36,722 bases of DNA from a virus. Below the pieces are notes generated by a model. That model made no database searches, had not been told where the DNA came from, and was given only the letters and a program-made list of their open reading frames with translations. The stretch is taken from positions 1-36,722 of the IMG/VR virus record IMGVR_UViG_3300037042_001073. One strand, written 5' to 3'. The translations under genes and the position numbers were made by a program. Shown here piece by piece: positions 1-5,864 of the stretch (position 1 is its first letter; each line of letters opens with the position of its first letter).

Positions 1-4
1 ATAG

Positions 5-1018
5 TTATGATAATACTTTTGCGCATCGGTTACATAAGAATGCGTTGTAGTCTGAGCAGTACGTCAGCTCATCATTCGTTGCCTGCTCGCAGCACCCGTC
101 ACAGTAGTGAATAGGGGAGAGAGTAGAACTGATGCCTGAGCCGTATTTGATACGCTCACGATCTCTCTTCCTCCAATAGTTGTCGGTGTCATAGTCCATT
201 TCATCCCAAAAGCGTTGGTAATTCTTAGGTGTCCATTGGTTGCCCTCATTCTTGTAGTTCTTGTAATAGCTAGGGCGCTGATATGTATGAGGGTACGCAT
301 CGACAAGCGTGCTGATAATGCACTTGAATAAACTAAATGTATTCTCAACCTCACTCACCACCACGTACTCGTCAGCTGCATGCGGTCTGTGGTATCCACA
401 ACCTACGTTGGCACACGCTACCTTCAGCCCGTTCTCCTTGAGTTGCATCACGTCAGTCATCATACCATCAGAGCCCTTATACCCATGCACCCCAAGTAAT
501 GGATTAACAGCCTTCTTGAATTTCTTACTACTGAGATCGACACCACTCGCATTAGTAACGAAGTCGCTATTGCCACGCCGGTCCGCTTGTAACACAAATC
601 GGCAGTCGTCAAAGAACGTCATGTCAGCCTGACTGCTACCGATACACCCATGCTCCTCATTGACAAAGAACGATAGCTTGATAGCACTGAAGGTTTCTAA
701 GCATCGTAAAGCTATGTATATTCCCACCTTGTCATCGCCACCAATACCCGTCTGCTTCATAGTGCGGAAGTTAAAGCCCGTGAGCATTTTGCCATTACTA
801 ATAACAGTCAAGTCTTCGCCTATCTTATGCACACTGTCCATATGCGCTACCACACACGGGTAGGTGTTGCTCTTGCCTTTGGTGACGTATAGGTTACCCA
901 CTGCATCTTGTCGGATATGTGCGCCAAGGCGCTTACACTGTCGCACAATATAGGCGAACATCCTCCACTCCTCACCACTGTAGGTCTGAATGGCTAACAC
1001 CTCTTTTAAAATTATCAT
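5..1018 (-). CDS. Clan MH zinc metallopeptidase (M20/M28/M42-like) with Cys-rich C-terminal tail
   Basis: Predicted co-catalytic two-zinc aminopeptidase-type enzyme of 337 residues. Visible motifs are AHMD (H59, D61), GGDD (bridging Asp D95), NEEHG (general base E121 and ligand E122), AD (D146) and GYHRPHAADE (H210), in the order expected for peptidase T and aminopeptidase families. Only about 64 residues separate D146 from H210, so the roughly 100-residue dimerisation domain of typical M20 enzymes is missing and the protein is a single catalytic domain. The last 30 residues hold six cysteines (C316, C319, C320, C331, C339, C342), arranged like a small zinc-binding knuckle. It is the last gene of the leftward block and complete, with its TAA at the window edge. 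Start is ATG. The fold is well supported; the substrate and the phage role are unknown. Confidence 0.8.
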   Translation of the reverse strand: MIILKEVLAIQTYSGEEWRMFAYIVRQCKRLGAHIRQDAVGNLYVTKGKSNTYPCVVAHMDSVHKIGEDLTVISNGKMLTGFNFRTMKQTGIGGDDKVGIYIALRCLETFSAIKLSFFVNEEHGCIGSSQADMTFFDDCRFVLQADRRGNSDFVTNASGVDLSSKKFKKAVNPLLGVHGYKGSDGMMTDVMQLKENGLKVACANVGCGYHRPHAADEYVVVSEVENTFSLFKCIISTLVDAYPHTYQRPSYYKNYKNEGNQWTPKNYQRFWDEMDYDTDNYWRKRDRERIKYGSGISSTLSPIHYCDGCCEQATNDELTYCSDYNAFLCNRCAKVLS

Positions 1019-1045
1019 AGCTCTATGCTTTTTAAATTGTTATCA

Positions 1046-1393
1046 CTATAAGATACGCCCCTTGATGTCTCCATCAATAACCCACACGTCATACACAGGT
1101 GTAACACTATACTTCAAGAAATCACCATTAGGTGTCTTATAGTATCTGCTAGTAGACACATCGTCAATGTCAGTCATGCCACTGAATTCATCAGCATCGA
1201 AGGCTCTCACTTCCTCGCATTCATCAACCAACACATACTCATCGTCAACAGATATCGCACTTGCTATGCTTCCATCGCCATCGTAGTAGTAGTCTCCACT
1301 CTCTACCTTAATCGCATCTTCGTGGTGGATATATGCTCTATGATACTCAGACCAATATACGTCATCTTCATTGTAGTTGTTATTTCGCCCCAT
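1046..1393 (-). CDS. Hypothetical acidic, Tyr-rich protein (115 aa)
   Basis: I do not recognise this protein. It is strongly acidic, with Asp/Glu-rich stretches throughout and a Tyr/His-rich N-terminus (YWSEYHRAYIHHED). No signal peptide or membrane segment is visible. The pattern of short aromatic and acidic blocks (YYYDGDG, DDEYVLVDE) suggests a small beta-rich fold. Its ATG lies inside the end of the upstream 295-residue gene (14-bp overlap), so the two are almost certainly co-transcribed and translationally coupled. That overlap, ATG start and intact frame support it as a real gene. Function unknown. Confidence 0.65.
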   Translation of the reverse strand: MGRNNNYNEDDVYWSEYHRAYIHHEDAIKVESGDYYYDGDGSIASAISVDDEYVLVDECEEVRAFDADEFSGMTDIDDVSTSRYYKTPNGDFLKYSVTPVYDVWVIDGDIKGRIL

Positions 1394-2267
1394 GACCTGC
1401 CACTCCTGTTAGGCTTTCAAAGTCTCCGTCAGTACATTGCAGCTTCTTCTCTGCGTCAGCGCCGCTATTAGAGAGCGTCATGCCATTCATGTAACAGAAC
1501 GTATCTACGAAAGGGTAGCACCCTTGCTCGTCACACTCCAACTCAATATTAAAGTATATATGCTCTTCGCCTCCTTCCGGAGAGATGAATATGTTCCCTC
1601 CACCGGAACAGTCATCTCGCTTTTTGTACATGCCGTTCTCACGAGCATAGTCAAGCATCATGGTGATGAACTCCTCGCCACCGTACACTCTGTCTACAAC
1701 CCTGCGCCCCTCGTTGTCTGTCCACACCAACGCTCGTGATTGGCAGATGTCATTAGCGACCACATACAGCAATCCAATTTGGTTGGGGTTGTTAGCATAG
1801 AAGTTAATCTTGTTAGTGTTACTCCTCCCAAGCATACAGCTACCGAAGTTGCTAGGCATATTATAAACCTCGGCGATCTTCTTGCCTCTCGCCTCATGGA
1901 TAGTGTATAGGTCAGTGGCTTGACCTAGATACAAGTTAGAGAAGATCTCTAAGTCACGATTGGTGAGCGATCGTATCATTGCATTGCGCATGATATTGGT
2001 GATAGTCTTGGCAGGCTTGCCCTCTTGATGACCATCTCTACTCCATTCGCCCGCCACTGTTTTCTTTAACTCTCGACCGTACGGAAGGTACGAAATAGTA
2101 CCATTCTTACGCAGAGTGAGGTAGTTAATCTTCTCTGCCGTGATGTTACGGCACACTACATCTTTGTCACCGGCAATGTAGTTGTGCAGATATTTAGATA
2201 CCTTTGACTTGTCCTTTGTTTGAACGATGAATTGTTCAAAGGATGCGCTGAATTGTACTCTTCCCAT
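1380..2267 (-). CDS. Hypothetical phage protein (295 aa)
   Basis: A 295-residue soluble protein of unknown function. The middle part contains a segment (SCMLGRS, then NPNQIGLLYVVAND, then RALVWTDNEGRRVVDRVYGG) that resembles, from memory, an uncharacterised family in large phages with a conserved ALVW...DRxY core. C-terminal third is acidic and has several Cys residues (ELECDEQGC, FCYMNG). No catalytic motif could be assigned. It overlaps the start of the following 115-residue gene by 14 bp and belongs to the leftward block. Start is ATG in an A/T-rich context without Shine-Dalgarno, as usual in Bacteroidota. Being a real gene is well supported; the family link is a recollection. Confidence 0.7.
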   Translation of the reverse strand: MGRVQFSASFEQFIVQTKDKSKVSKYLHNYIAGDKDVVCRNITAEKINYLTLRKNGTISYLPYGRELKKTVAGEWSRDGHQEGKPAKTITNIMRNAMIRSLTNRDLEIFSNLYLGQATDLYTIHEARGKKIAEVYNMPSNFGSCMLGRSNTNKINFYANNPNQIGLLYVVANDICQSRALVWTDNEGRRVVDRVYGGEEFITMMLDYARENGMYKKRDDCSGGGNIFISPEGGEEHIYFNIELECDEQGCYPFVDTFCYMNGMTLSNSGADAEKKLQCTDGDFESLTGVAGHGAK

Positions 2268-2269
2268 GT

Positions 2270-2431
2270 TTATAGTTTTTTAAGGTCTGTTGTTAGAAGG
2301 TAAACGTACACTGTGAGCAATGCACATGAGCCACCCAATCGAGGGCGACCTGCGATGAAAAAGATCCCCGATACGCAAAGCCCTATTATTAATACCGAGT
2401 ATCGGTATACGTTAAGTGTTTTCTTTCTCAT
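2270..2431 (-). CDS. Small membrane protein (53 aa)
   Basis: Short ORF read directly from the reverse complement. It starts MRKKTLNVYRY and has two hydrophobic segments at about residues 12-27 and 33-47, with a basic N-terminus expected to stay cytoplasmic. Its ATG lies inside the last 20 bp of the upstream small membrane-protein gene and its stop abuts the start of the 295-residue gene (2 bp apart), so it fills the gap exactly. This tight packing and the two plausible membrane helices are the only evidence. Function unknown; a membrane-modifying or superinfection role is possible but not shown. Confidence 0.5.
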   Translation of the reverse strand: MRKKTLNVYRYSVLIIGLCVSGIFFIAGRPRLGGSCALLTVYVYLLTTDLKKL

Positions 2432-2597
2432 CTTGTGTTTTGATTATGGCTACCCCCAATAAAGGAGCAGCGCAGATTATTAATATTACGAATGATAACA
2501 GGTCGTTGTTCATGTTGTGGTTGGTGAACAACATGGCTATTGCACTTGTCTGCAACAACAGAAGCAACGCACTCAATGTATAGGCTATCTTTTTCAT
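2412..2597 (-). CDS. Small two-helix membrane protein (61 aa)
   Basis: A 61-residue protein with a Lys start (MKKIAYTL), two clear hydrophobic segments at about residues 5-25 and 32-53, and a charged C-terminal tail (KTQDEKEN). The first segment could also be read as a signal anchor. It overlaps the next membrane-protein ORF by 20 bp, so the two are probably co-translated as a pair. Nothing else is recognisable. Candidates include holin-like, anti-superinfection or host-envelope interaction proteins; the lysis genes recognised in this phage lie elsewhere (11855-12534), which argues against the main holin. Confidence 0.55.
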   Translation of the reverse strand: MKKIAYTLSALLLLLQTSAIAMLFTNHNMNNDLLSFVILIICAAPLLGVAIIKTQDEKENT

Positions 2598-2672
2598 TAC
2601 GATAGTGTGTTTAAAGTTTTATAATATTCAATTGTTTGCTTGCAGTCAGCTCTTACCCACGTCAAATCTTTG

Positions 2673-2954
2673 TTATGCCCAATTGCTACCTGACCGCTTC
2701 GATTTGACATTTGTGGAAGTTTTTTTTATATTTTTTTTGCCCTCCTTTTTTAAATCAATTTGCGAAGTGGTTTTCATAACTGATTTTCGGATAATGTAAT
2801 TTGCATTTTCAAATTCACCACTTTCAAAATCAAACCTATCTAATGTAAATTTTGAAACTCTCAAATCATCATTATCGTTGCATAATGCGGATAAACTACC
2901 ATAGTATTTATGAGAGTTATCCGACTTGGTTTGTAAATGGAAGAGCCTACGCAT
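2673..2954 (-). CDS. Hypothetical protein (93 aa), start reassigned
   Basis: Basic-tailed small protein of unknown function. A longer reading with a TTG start is possible, but the ATG giving MRRLFHLQTKS is preferred because it overlaps the end of the upstream 140-residue gene by only 8 bp, a typical coupled junction. The central part (YYGSLSALCNDNDDLRVSKFTLDRFDF) looks like a folded alpha/beta domain, and the last 25 residues are very Lys/Ser-rich and probably disordered or nucleic-acid binding. It belongs to the transcript starting from the promoter near 3414-3443. Confidence 0.6.
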   Translation of the reverse strand: MRRLFHLQTKSDNSHKYYGSLSALCNDNDDLRVSKFTLDRFDFESGEFENANYIIRKSVMKTTSQIDLKKEGKKNIKKTSTNVKSKRSGSNWA

Positions 2955-3369
2955 TTTCTTCCATTTTAACGTGACCTTTTTCTTTTTTGCTGTAATCGTA
3001 TCCATCAGGTGCATTGAAGTCAGTTTCGCCAACTAAATAGTATAAATTCATATTTTTCATTACACCATCTTGCTCCATTACAAAATCAGAATGGAAAACT
3101 TTTATTTCTGGTGATTTGCTCCAGTTAGATGAAAAATCCACGATTTCGCCATCTGACCAAAAATCGCCATAGCTAACGTGTTGGCTTCTTCCGTTGGTAG
3201 TTACTTCACACTCATCTTCAATTCTTTCTAACTTATCAGAATTTTCATTAAAGAAGTCAACCATTGCTTGCTCTACTTCTTGTAATTCTGTTTCAGCAGT
3301 AAATTGTTCAAAGTCAAATCCTAGTGCGATTGCTTGTGTGATGATTGTGTTTTTAATTAAATTTTTCAT
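2947..3369 (-). CDS. Hypothetical acidic protein (140 aa), first gene of a leftward operon
   Basis: A 140-residue acidic protein beginning MKNLIKNTIITQ, with helical N-terminal half (FDFEQFTAETELQEVEQAMVDFF) and a beta-rich C-terminal half. I do not recognise the family. A good Bacteroidota-type promoter (TTG-N19-TATCTTTG on the minus strand) lies about 45 bp upstream, giving a predicted 40-nt leader. The gene overlaps the next leftward gene by 8 bp. Its composition differs from the virion genes (AT-rich), in line with an accessory or host-takeover role, which is inference only. Confidence 0.65.
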   Translation of the reverse strand: MKNLIKNTIITQAIALGFDFEQFTAETELQEVEQAMVDFFNENSDKLERIEDECEVTTNGRSQHVSYGDFWSDGEIVDFSSNWSKSPEIKVFHSDFVMEQDGVMKNMNLYYLVGETDFNAPDGYDYSKKEKGHVKMEENA

Positions 3370-3413
3370 TTTTTTATTTGTTTAAATTGATTGCTTAATT
3401 GCTTTCAACTATA

Positions 3414-3443
3414 CAAAGATATGGAACTATTTTGTATTTGCAA
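3414..3443 (-). promoter_or_regulatory. Bacteroidota-type promoter for the leftward operon at 3369
   Basis: On the minus strand the -7 element TATCTTTG (plus-strand 3414-3421) is preceded by TTG (plus-strand 3441-3443) with exactly 19 bp between. This fits the TTTG/TTG-N19..21-TAnnTTTG consensus of the Bacteroidota primary sigma factor. The predicted start point is near 3410, 40 nt before the ATG. Confidence 0.65.
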
Positions 3444-3514
3444 GTATTTTCTACAATTATTTTAAACTATTTTGTAATTATTATATAACTCATTGATTTT
3501 CAAGTAAATTATTT

Positions 3515-3754
3515 TTAGCCCGCCCACAAAAAAAACATTAAAAAAACCTTGCTTCGATTGAAATTTTGTGCTGAAATACCGCAACGAGGCATAACAGCAC
3601 CTAACCAAAAAAATTTCGAAAAGCAAAAACTATCGGTTAGCTGCATCACGAAAGACTTGGTAAATACTGATTCTTTACTAATCCAAACGCCATTTGATGT
3701 TTGCGCTAACCACCTTCCAGATGATGAACGAATGAACCCGAATAATCTTAACAT
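3515..3754 (-). CDS. Possible small protein (79 aa), low confidence
   Basis: The minus-strand frame starts ATG with MLRLFGFIRSSSGRWLAQTS and is followed by an aromatic-rich sequence ending FFLWAG. The direction agrees with the neighbouring genes, and a copy of the palindromic repeat sits 16 bp upstream of the ATG, similar to the placement of another copy before the gene at 4587. Against it, the opposite strand is also open over the same stretch (77 codons), the C-terminal part is biased (Phe, Trp, Cys) and no promoter is visible. It may be a remnant or chance ORF. Confidence 0.3.
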   Translation of the reverse strand: MLRLFGFIRSSSGRWLAQTSNGVWISKESVFTKSFVMQLTDSFCFSKFFWLGAVMPRCGISAQNFNRSKVFLMFFLWAG

Positions 3755-3767
3755 AGCTTATGTAGTT

Positions 3768-3796
3768 TTACAGTCCAATTAGACTGTTTTTTGTTT
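3768..3796. repeat. 29-bp repeat with palindrome, copy 1
   Basis: Identical over 29 bp to 4616-4644. Core is CAGTCCAATTAGACTG (3771-3786), an almost perfect palindrome (CAGTC/GACTG arms), followed on the plus strand by TTTTTTG. It lies just upstream of the possible minus-strand ORF starting at 3754. Operator is favoured, since no plus-strand gene ends here to need a terminator. Confidence 0.6.
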
Positions 3797-3889
3797 CATC
3801 CTAACTTTTTCACCTTATACTATATGGCAATTTTCCACCTACTTGACTGCTTTGTAGCTAACTATCATCAAGGTGTATTTTATTAAATA

Positions 3890-3905
3890 CAGTCCAATTG
3901 GACTG
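3890..3905. repeat. 16-bp perfect palindrome, variant copy
   Basis: CAGTCCAATTGGACTG is perfectly self-complementary and differs from the other two copies by one base (G for A at position 11), followed by CTTTTTTTG on the plus strand. It could fold as a 6-bp stem with an AATT loop, or be bound as an operator by a dimeric repressor. Confidence 0.55.
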
Positions 3906-3934
3906 CTTTTTTTGCTGTATGGTTGTGAATCGAA

Positions 3935-3963
3935 CACAACAAAACCCCGCTTATTAGGCGGGG
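3935..3963 (-). terminator. Rho-independent terminator on the minus strand
   Basis: CCCCGC (3945-3950), 7-nt loop, GCGGGG (3958-3963); on the minus strand the stem is followed by TTTTGTTGTG. It lies about 60 bp beyond the stop of the DUF3102-like gene at 4021 and would end its transcript. On the plus strand no T-run follows. Confidence 0.6.
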
Positions 3964-4020
3964 TAACTTCCAAGCATACAAAGGAAGGGGCAAATTTGCA
4001 CCTAACCTTATTGTGTTGAT

Positions 4021-4587
4021 TTATGCAGTCACTAAGCTATTTAAATACTCGATTGCTAGTTTTACTGATTCATTCGTGAATTTACCTGATAAAATCAACT
4101 CTCCAAATTTTATAGATTTTTCGCACTCTTTATTCGTAGTAGCTTCAGTAGCTTCAGTAGCTTCAGTAGCTTCAGTAGCTTTCTTTTTAGGGGTGCAAAA
4201 TCTGTTGAAATTATCTACGGCAACATGATTTCCGATATGTCCAGATTCAAGGTATTCGGCTAACTTATCAATATTGCCGAAGGCTTTTATAAGCCTATTC
4301 GCATAACTTTCTGAAATAGTATAATTTTGCTCAATCCAAAAGGCAACATTGACTTTTAGCCCTATGTTTTTCCTTTGTTGCTTTTCTTCCGCACTCAAAA
4401 ATCTTGCTTTCGCACCTTCAATGAGTCCGCCTAAGTGGATCGCAAGGCGTAAGTTCTCTTTACTATCACAAGTTAGCTTGTGTAAGTATTCTTTAATTCT
4501 GTCAGTTTCAAATACCTTTTCATTTTCTTTTAGGTATTGAATGAACACTTCTGTATTCTTCATTGTGTCAACTGCTGCATTTCCCAT
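4021..4587 (-). CDS. DUF3102-like putative DNA-binding protein (188 aa)
   Basis: Start set at the ATG giving MGNAAVDTMKNTE; a longer frame exists only with a TTG inside the palindromic repeat. Residues about 45-110 (HLGGLIEGAKA, then FWIEQNYTISESYANRLIKAF) match the general pattern of DUF3102-type proteins, where a gatekeeping helix precedes a helix-turn-helix reading as ISxxYAxRLI. A repeat of Glu-Ala-Thr units follows (residues about 136-150), acting as a linker to a short C-terminal helical domain. A copy of the 29-bp palindromic repeat lies 31 bp upstream, so autoregulation through it is plausible. It is followed by a terminator at 3935-3963. DNA binding is inferred from the fold pattern only. 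Confidence 0.6.
   Translation of the reverse strand: MGNAAVDTMKNTEVFIQYLKENEKVFETDRIKEYLHKLTCDSKENLRLAIHLGGLIEGAKARFLSAEEKQQRKNIGLKVNVAFWIEQNYTISESYANRLIKAFGNIDKLAEYLESGHIGNHVAVDNFNRFCTPKKKATEATEATEATEATTNKECEKSIKFGELILSGKFTNESVKLAIEYLNSLVTA
4139..4181. repeat. 9-bp in-frame tandem repeat (GTAGCTTCA, four full units plus a partial one)
   Basis: Four exact GTAGCTTCA units from 4139 to 4174 and a partial fifth. On the coding (minus) strand they encode a Glu-Ala-Thr series between the HTH-like domain and the C-terminal domain of the gene at 4021-4587. Exact DNA identity suggests recent slippage-driven expansion, so copy number may vary between relatives. Confidence 0.8.
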
Positions 4588-4615
4588 TTTTTTTAGTTTT
4601 AAATTAATGTATAAA

Positions 4616-4644
4616 TTACAGTCCAATTAGACTGTTTTTTGTTT
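4616..4644. repeat. 29-bp repeat with palindrome, copy 2
   Basis: Identical over 29 bp to 3768-3796, core CAGTCCAATTAGACTG at 4619-4634. It lies 31 bp upstream of the ATG of the DUF3102-like gene (4587, minus strand), a natural place for an operator. Confidence 0.6.
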
Positions 4645-4652
4645 TTTACCAA

Positions 4653-4670
4653 TCGGACACACTTCGTCCA
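4653..4670. repeat. 18-bp direct repeat, copy 1
   Basis: TCGGACACACTTCGTCCA, repeated exactly at 4710-4727, 57 bp apart. Each copy has internal GGAC/GTCC arms, so it can be a protein-binding inverted repeat. Confidence 0.6.
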
Positions 4671-4709
4671 CAACCATTTTACAGGTTGATTCTTTTGGCT
4701 TTTTTACAG

Positions 4710-4727
4710 TCGGACACACTTCGTCCA
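4710..4727. repeat. 18-bp direct repeat, copy 2
   Basis: Exact copy of 4653-4670. Here outer arms extend the inverted repeat (AGTC at 4708-4711 and GACT at 4728-4731), linking it to the AGTC/GACT arms of the neighbouring palindrome family. Confidence 0.6.
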
Positions 4728-4785
4728 TGACTATAAAAGCCTACTTTTTTACTGCTATAAGCAAAGAACATAAAAGCCCTAACGT

Positions 4786-4808
4786 AGTAGCGTTATTTAT
4801 GCGCTACT
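4786..4808. other. 7-bp stem hairpin in the divergent control region
   Basis: AGTAGCG, 9-nt loop, CGCTACT. No clear T-run follows on either strand, so it is not called a terminator; it could be a binding site or an RNA structure in the leader of the leftward transcript. Confidence 0.4.
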
Positions 4809-4852
4809 TTATTAATACATTACAATGATACGTTAATACTGATCGCTCTCGA

Positions 4853-4860
4853 CAAAAGTA
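4853..4860 (-). promoter_or_regulatory. Possible minus-strand -7 element
   Basis: Minus-strand TACTTTTG fits TAnnTTTG, but no TTG/TTTG is found 19-21 bp upstream (nearest is 24 bp). It would give the DUF3102-like gene a leader of about 260 nt containing the direct repeats and hairpin. Confidence 0.3.
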
Positions 4861-5030
4861 ACAAACTTTTTTATCGCTGATAATCAACTACTTACATATC
4901 AATTCAATAGGCGGTGGTATTTATGTGGTAAAATTACGTCAGATTTTAGTCGTTACTTGGTTAAAGGTCTATTAAAGATCAATCAATACAATAACAATAT
5001 ACTAATACAACAGGAGCGAAAGGGCAAAGC

Positions 5031-5109
5031 ATTACGTGTTTCCTGTTACGTGTTTTGCATAACGTGGATGCAGTATCGGCAGTGCATTACGTGTTTCCCG
5101 TTACGTGTT
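5031..5109. repeat. 14-bp-period repeats with TTACGTGTTT core
   Basis: Copies start at 5031, 5045 and (degenerate, ATAACGTGG) 5059, then at 5086 and 5100, each pair exactly 14 bp apart. The consensus is RTTACGTGTTTCCY. The two well-conserved pairs are themselves a longer duplication, 27 bp nearly identical at 5029-5055 and 5084-5110. Possible iterons or clustered regulator sites. Confidence 0.6.
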
Positions 5110-5261
5110 TCCCGTAGCTACCAAAAGCCAAAAACATTGCAGAGGATTGCCGATTTCCCCACCCCACCCCCTCAAAAAAAAGTCGTTTTCGGATCACATG
5201 GAGGCTCGCAAAATCGCTATACTACCCAAACAATCTACATATCTAGCCCCAAAAAAATCCT

Positions 5262-5269
5262 TATCTTTG
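5262..5269 (+). promoter_or_regulatory. -7 element for the small gene at 5286
   Basis: TATCTTTG matches TAnnTTTG exactly; no -33 TTTG is seen at the right distance. Predicted start near 5273, giving a 13-nt leader. Confidence 0.45.
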
Positions 5270-5285
5270 TAAAAAACTAAGGGCT

Positions 5286-5519
5286 ATGAACATTAAAAAC
5301 AGCATTTATGCGAACGGTATTAGCGACGGTTTGACGATACGAAACGGTCGATTGATGAACCACAGACCTGACGAGACTACGGGTATTTCGAAGGCATGTG
5401 AGGTACGGAAAGGGATGAAAGAAGCCAATAAGATTAGTGTATTAAAGACGGCTATGACGGCCTCAAAGATGGAATGTGACGCTAATTCTTCCATGTCGAT
5501 TTTGGGTAAGCGGAGATAA
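5286..5519 (+). CDS. Hypothetical small basic protein (77 aa)
   Basis: A 77-residue, Lys/Arg-rich protein starting MNIKNSIYANGISDG, not recognised. It is predicted mostly helical in the second half (KGMKEANKISVLKTAMTASKM) with no membrane segment. It has its own -7 element just upstream and a strong terminator 32 bp after the stop, so it is a monocistronic unit isolated between the control region and the chaperonin operon. That isolation, with a clear promoter and terminator, is the main evidence that it is expressed; a small regulator or host-takeover protein is possible. Confidence 0.6.
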   Translation: MNIKNSIYANGISDGLTIRNGRLMNHRPDETTGISKACEVRKGMKEANKISVLKTAMTASKMECDANSSMSILGKRR

Positions 5520-5550
5520 GAATCCCAATATTTTTCTTTGATTTGTGTTT

Positions 5551-5580
5551 TGAGGGGGCTGATTACCCCCTCATTTTTTT
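5551..5580 (+). terminator. Strong rho-independent terminator
   Basis: TGAGGGGG, 7-nt loop, CCCCCTCA (8-bp perfect stem), followed by seven T. It ends the transcript of the 77-residue gene and insulates the groEL promoter. Confidence 0.85.
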
Positions 5581-5798
5581 ATCCTTTTCTTTTTAAGCCA
5601 ACAAGAATGTACAATAATCGACACAGCAGTGTACAATTTTATGACACTTAACTAATTGATTATTAATTTCTCTGTCGATTATGTCGATTTTAGAAATGAA
5701 ATGAGATTAATAAAATAATAATAAAGGGATATAATAATAGAGAGAGAATAAGGAAAACGTAAATTCGACATTTCGGTTTTTCGCAATTTTTCTGATGG
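5581..5798. promoter_or_regulatory. Upstream region of groEL with repeated short motifs
   Basis: Non-coding. TGTACAAT occurs at 5608 and 5630, 22 bp apart (two helical turns). TGTCGATT occurs at 5673 and 5682, with related TGTCGATT at 5493 in the preceding gene and the inverted form TCGACA near 5765. These are candidate operator half-sites controlling the chaperonin promoter. No matching regulator is identified. Confidence 0.35.
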
Positions 5799-5829
5799 TT
5801 TGGTTGGTATTAGATTTTTGGTATATTTG
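5799..5829 (+). promoter_or_regulatory. Consensus Bacteroidota promoter for groEL-groES
   Basis: TTTG (5799-5802), 19 bp, TATATTTG (5822-5829): a full match to the Bacteroidota -33/-7 consensus. Predicted start near 5833, leader about 32 nt. It decides the groEL start: a GTG overlapping the -7 element lies before the transcript begins and cannot be used. Confidence 0.8.
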
Positions 5830-5864
5830 TGGCATCGAATCACACAAATCAAAAATCAAATCAA

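Larger units (their letters stand above)
3370..4020. other. AT-rich stretch without a confident gene
   Basis: About 650 bp between the leftward genes ending at 4021 and starting at 3369. It holds a minus-strand terminator hairpin (3945-3963), two copies of the palindrome CAGTCCAATTRGACTG, a promoter (3414-3443) and one low-confidence 79-codon ORF. Very short reading frames such as MKQKTV-stop lie between the palindromes on the minus strand and could be leader peptides, but nothing proves them. Confidence 0.5.
4645..5261. other. Non-coding divergent control region, possible origin
   Basis: About 620 bp separating the leftward and rightward genes. It holds two 18-bp direct repeats, a hairpin, a small inverted repeat TTATC-GCT-GATAA (4871-4883), a weak minus-strand -7 element, and the 14-bp-period repeats. 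A 107-codon frame on the plus strand crosses the repeats and the C-rich tract and looks spurious. Divergent transcription plus iterated motifs are typical of regulatory hubs and of some replication origins; neither role is shown. Confidence 0.5.

Noticed and set aside
2605-2799. 64-codon plus-strand ORF
   Set aside because: Antisense to the 93-residue gene and rich in Phe from a T-run; no promoter.
3549-3782. 77-codon plus-strand ORF opposite the 79-codon candidate
   Set aside because: Against the direction of neighbouring genes, no promoter, and its last codons are the palindromic repeat.
5029-5110. CRISPR array
   Set aside because: Units are 14 bp with no unique spacers of 25-40 bp and no cas genes are nearby.
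5157-5171. C-tract CCCCACCCCACCCCC as a G-quadruplex on the minus strand
   Set aside because: Only three runs are present; four are needed for an intramolecular quadruplex.
4957-5280. 107-codon plus-strand ORF in the control region
   Set aside because: It runs through the 14-bp repeats, a C-rich tract and the -7 element of the next gene, and its protein shows no domain-like composition.
4588-5285. tRNA or other structured RNA gene in the control region
   Set aside because: No cloverleaf with a TTC-type T-loop and matching acceptor arms was found; only simple hairpins are visible.
5829-5864. Upstream GTG start for groEL
   Set aside because: The GTG overlaps the -7 element and so lies before the transcript start; the ATG at 5865 gives a normal chaperonin N-terminus.
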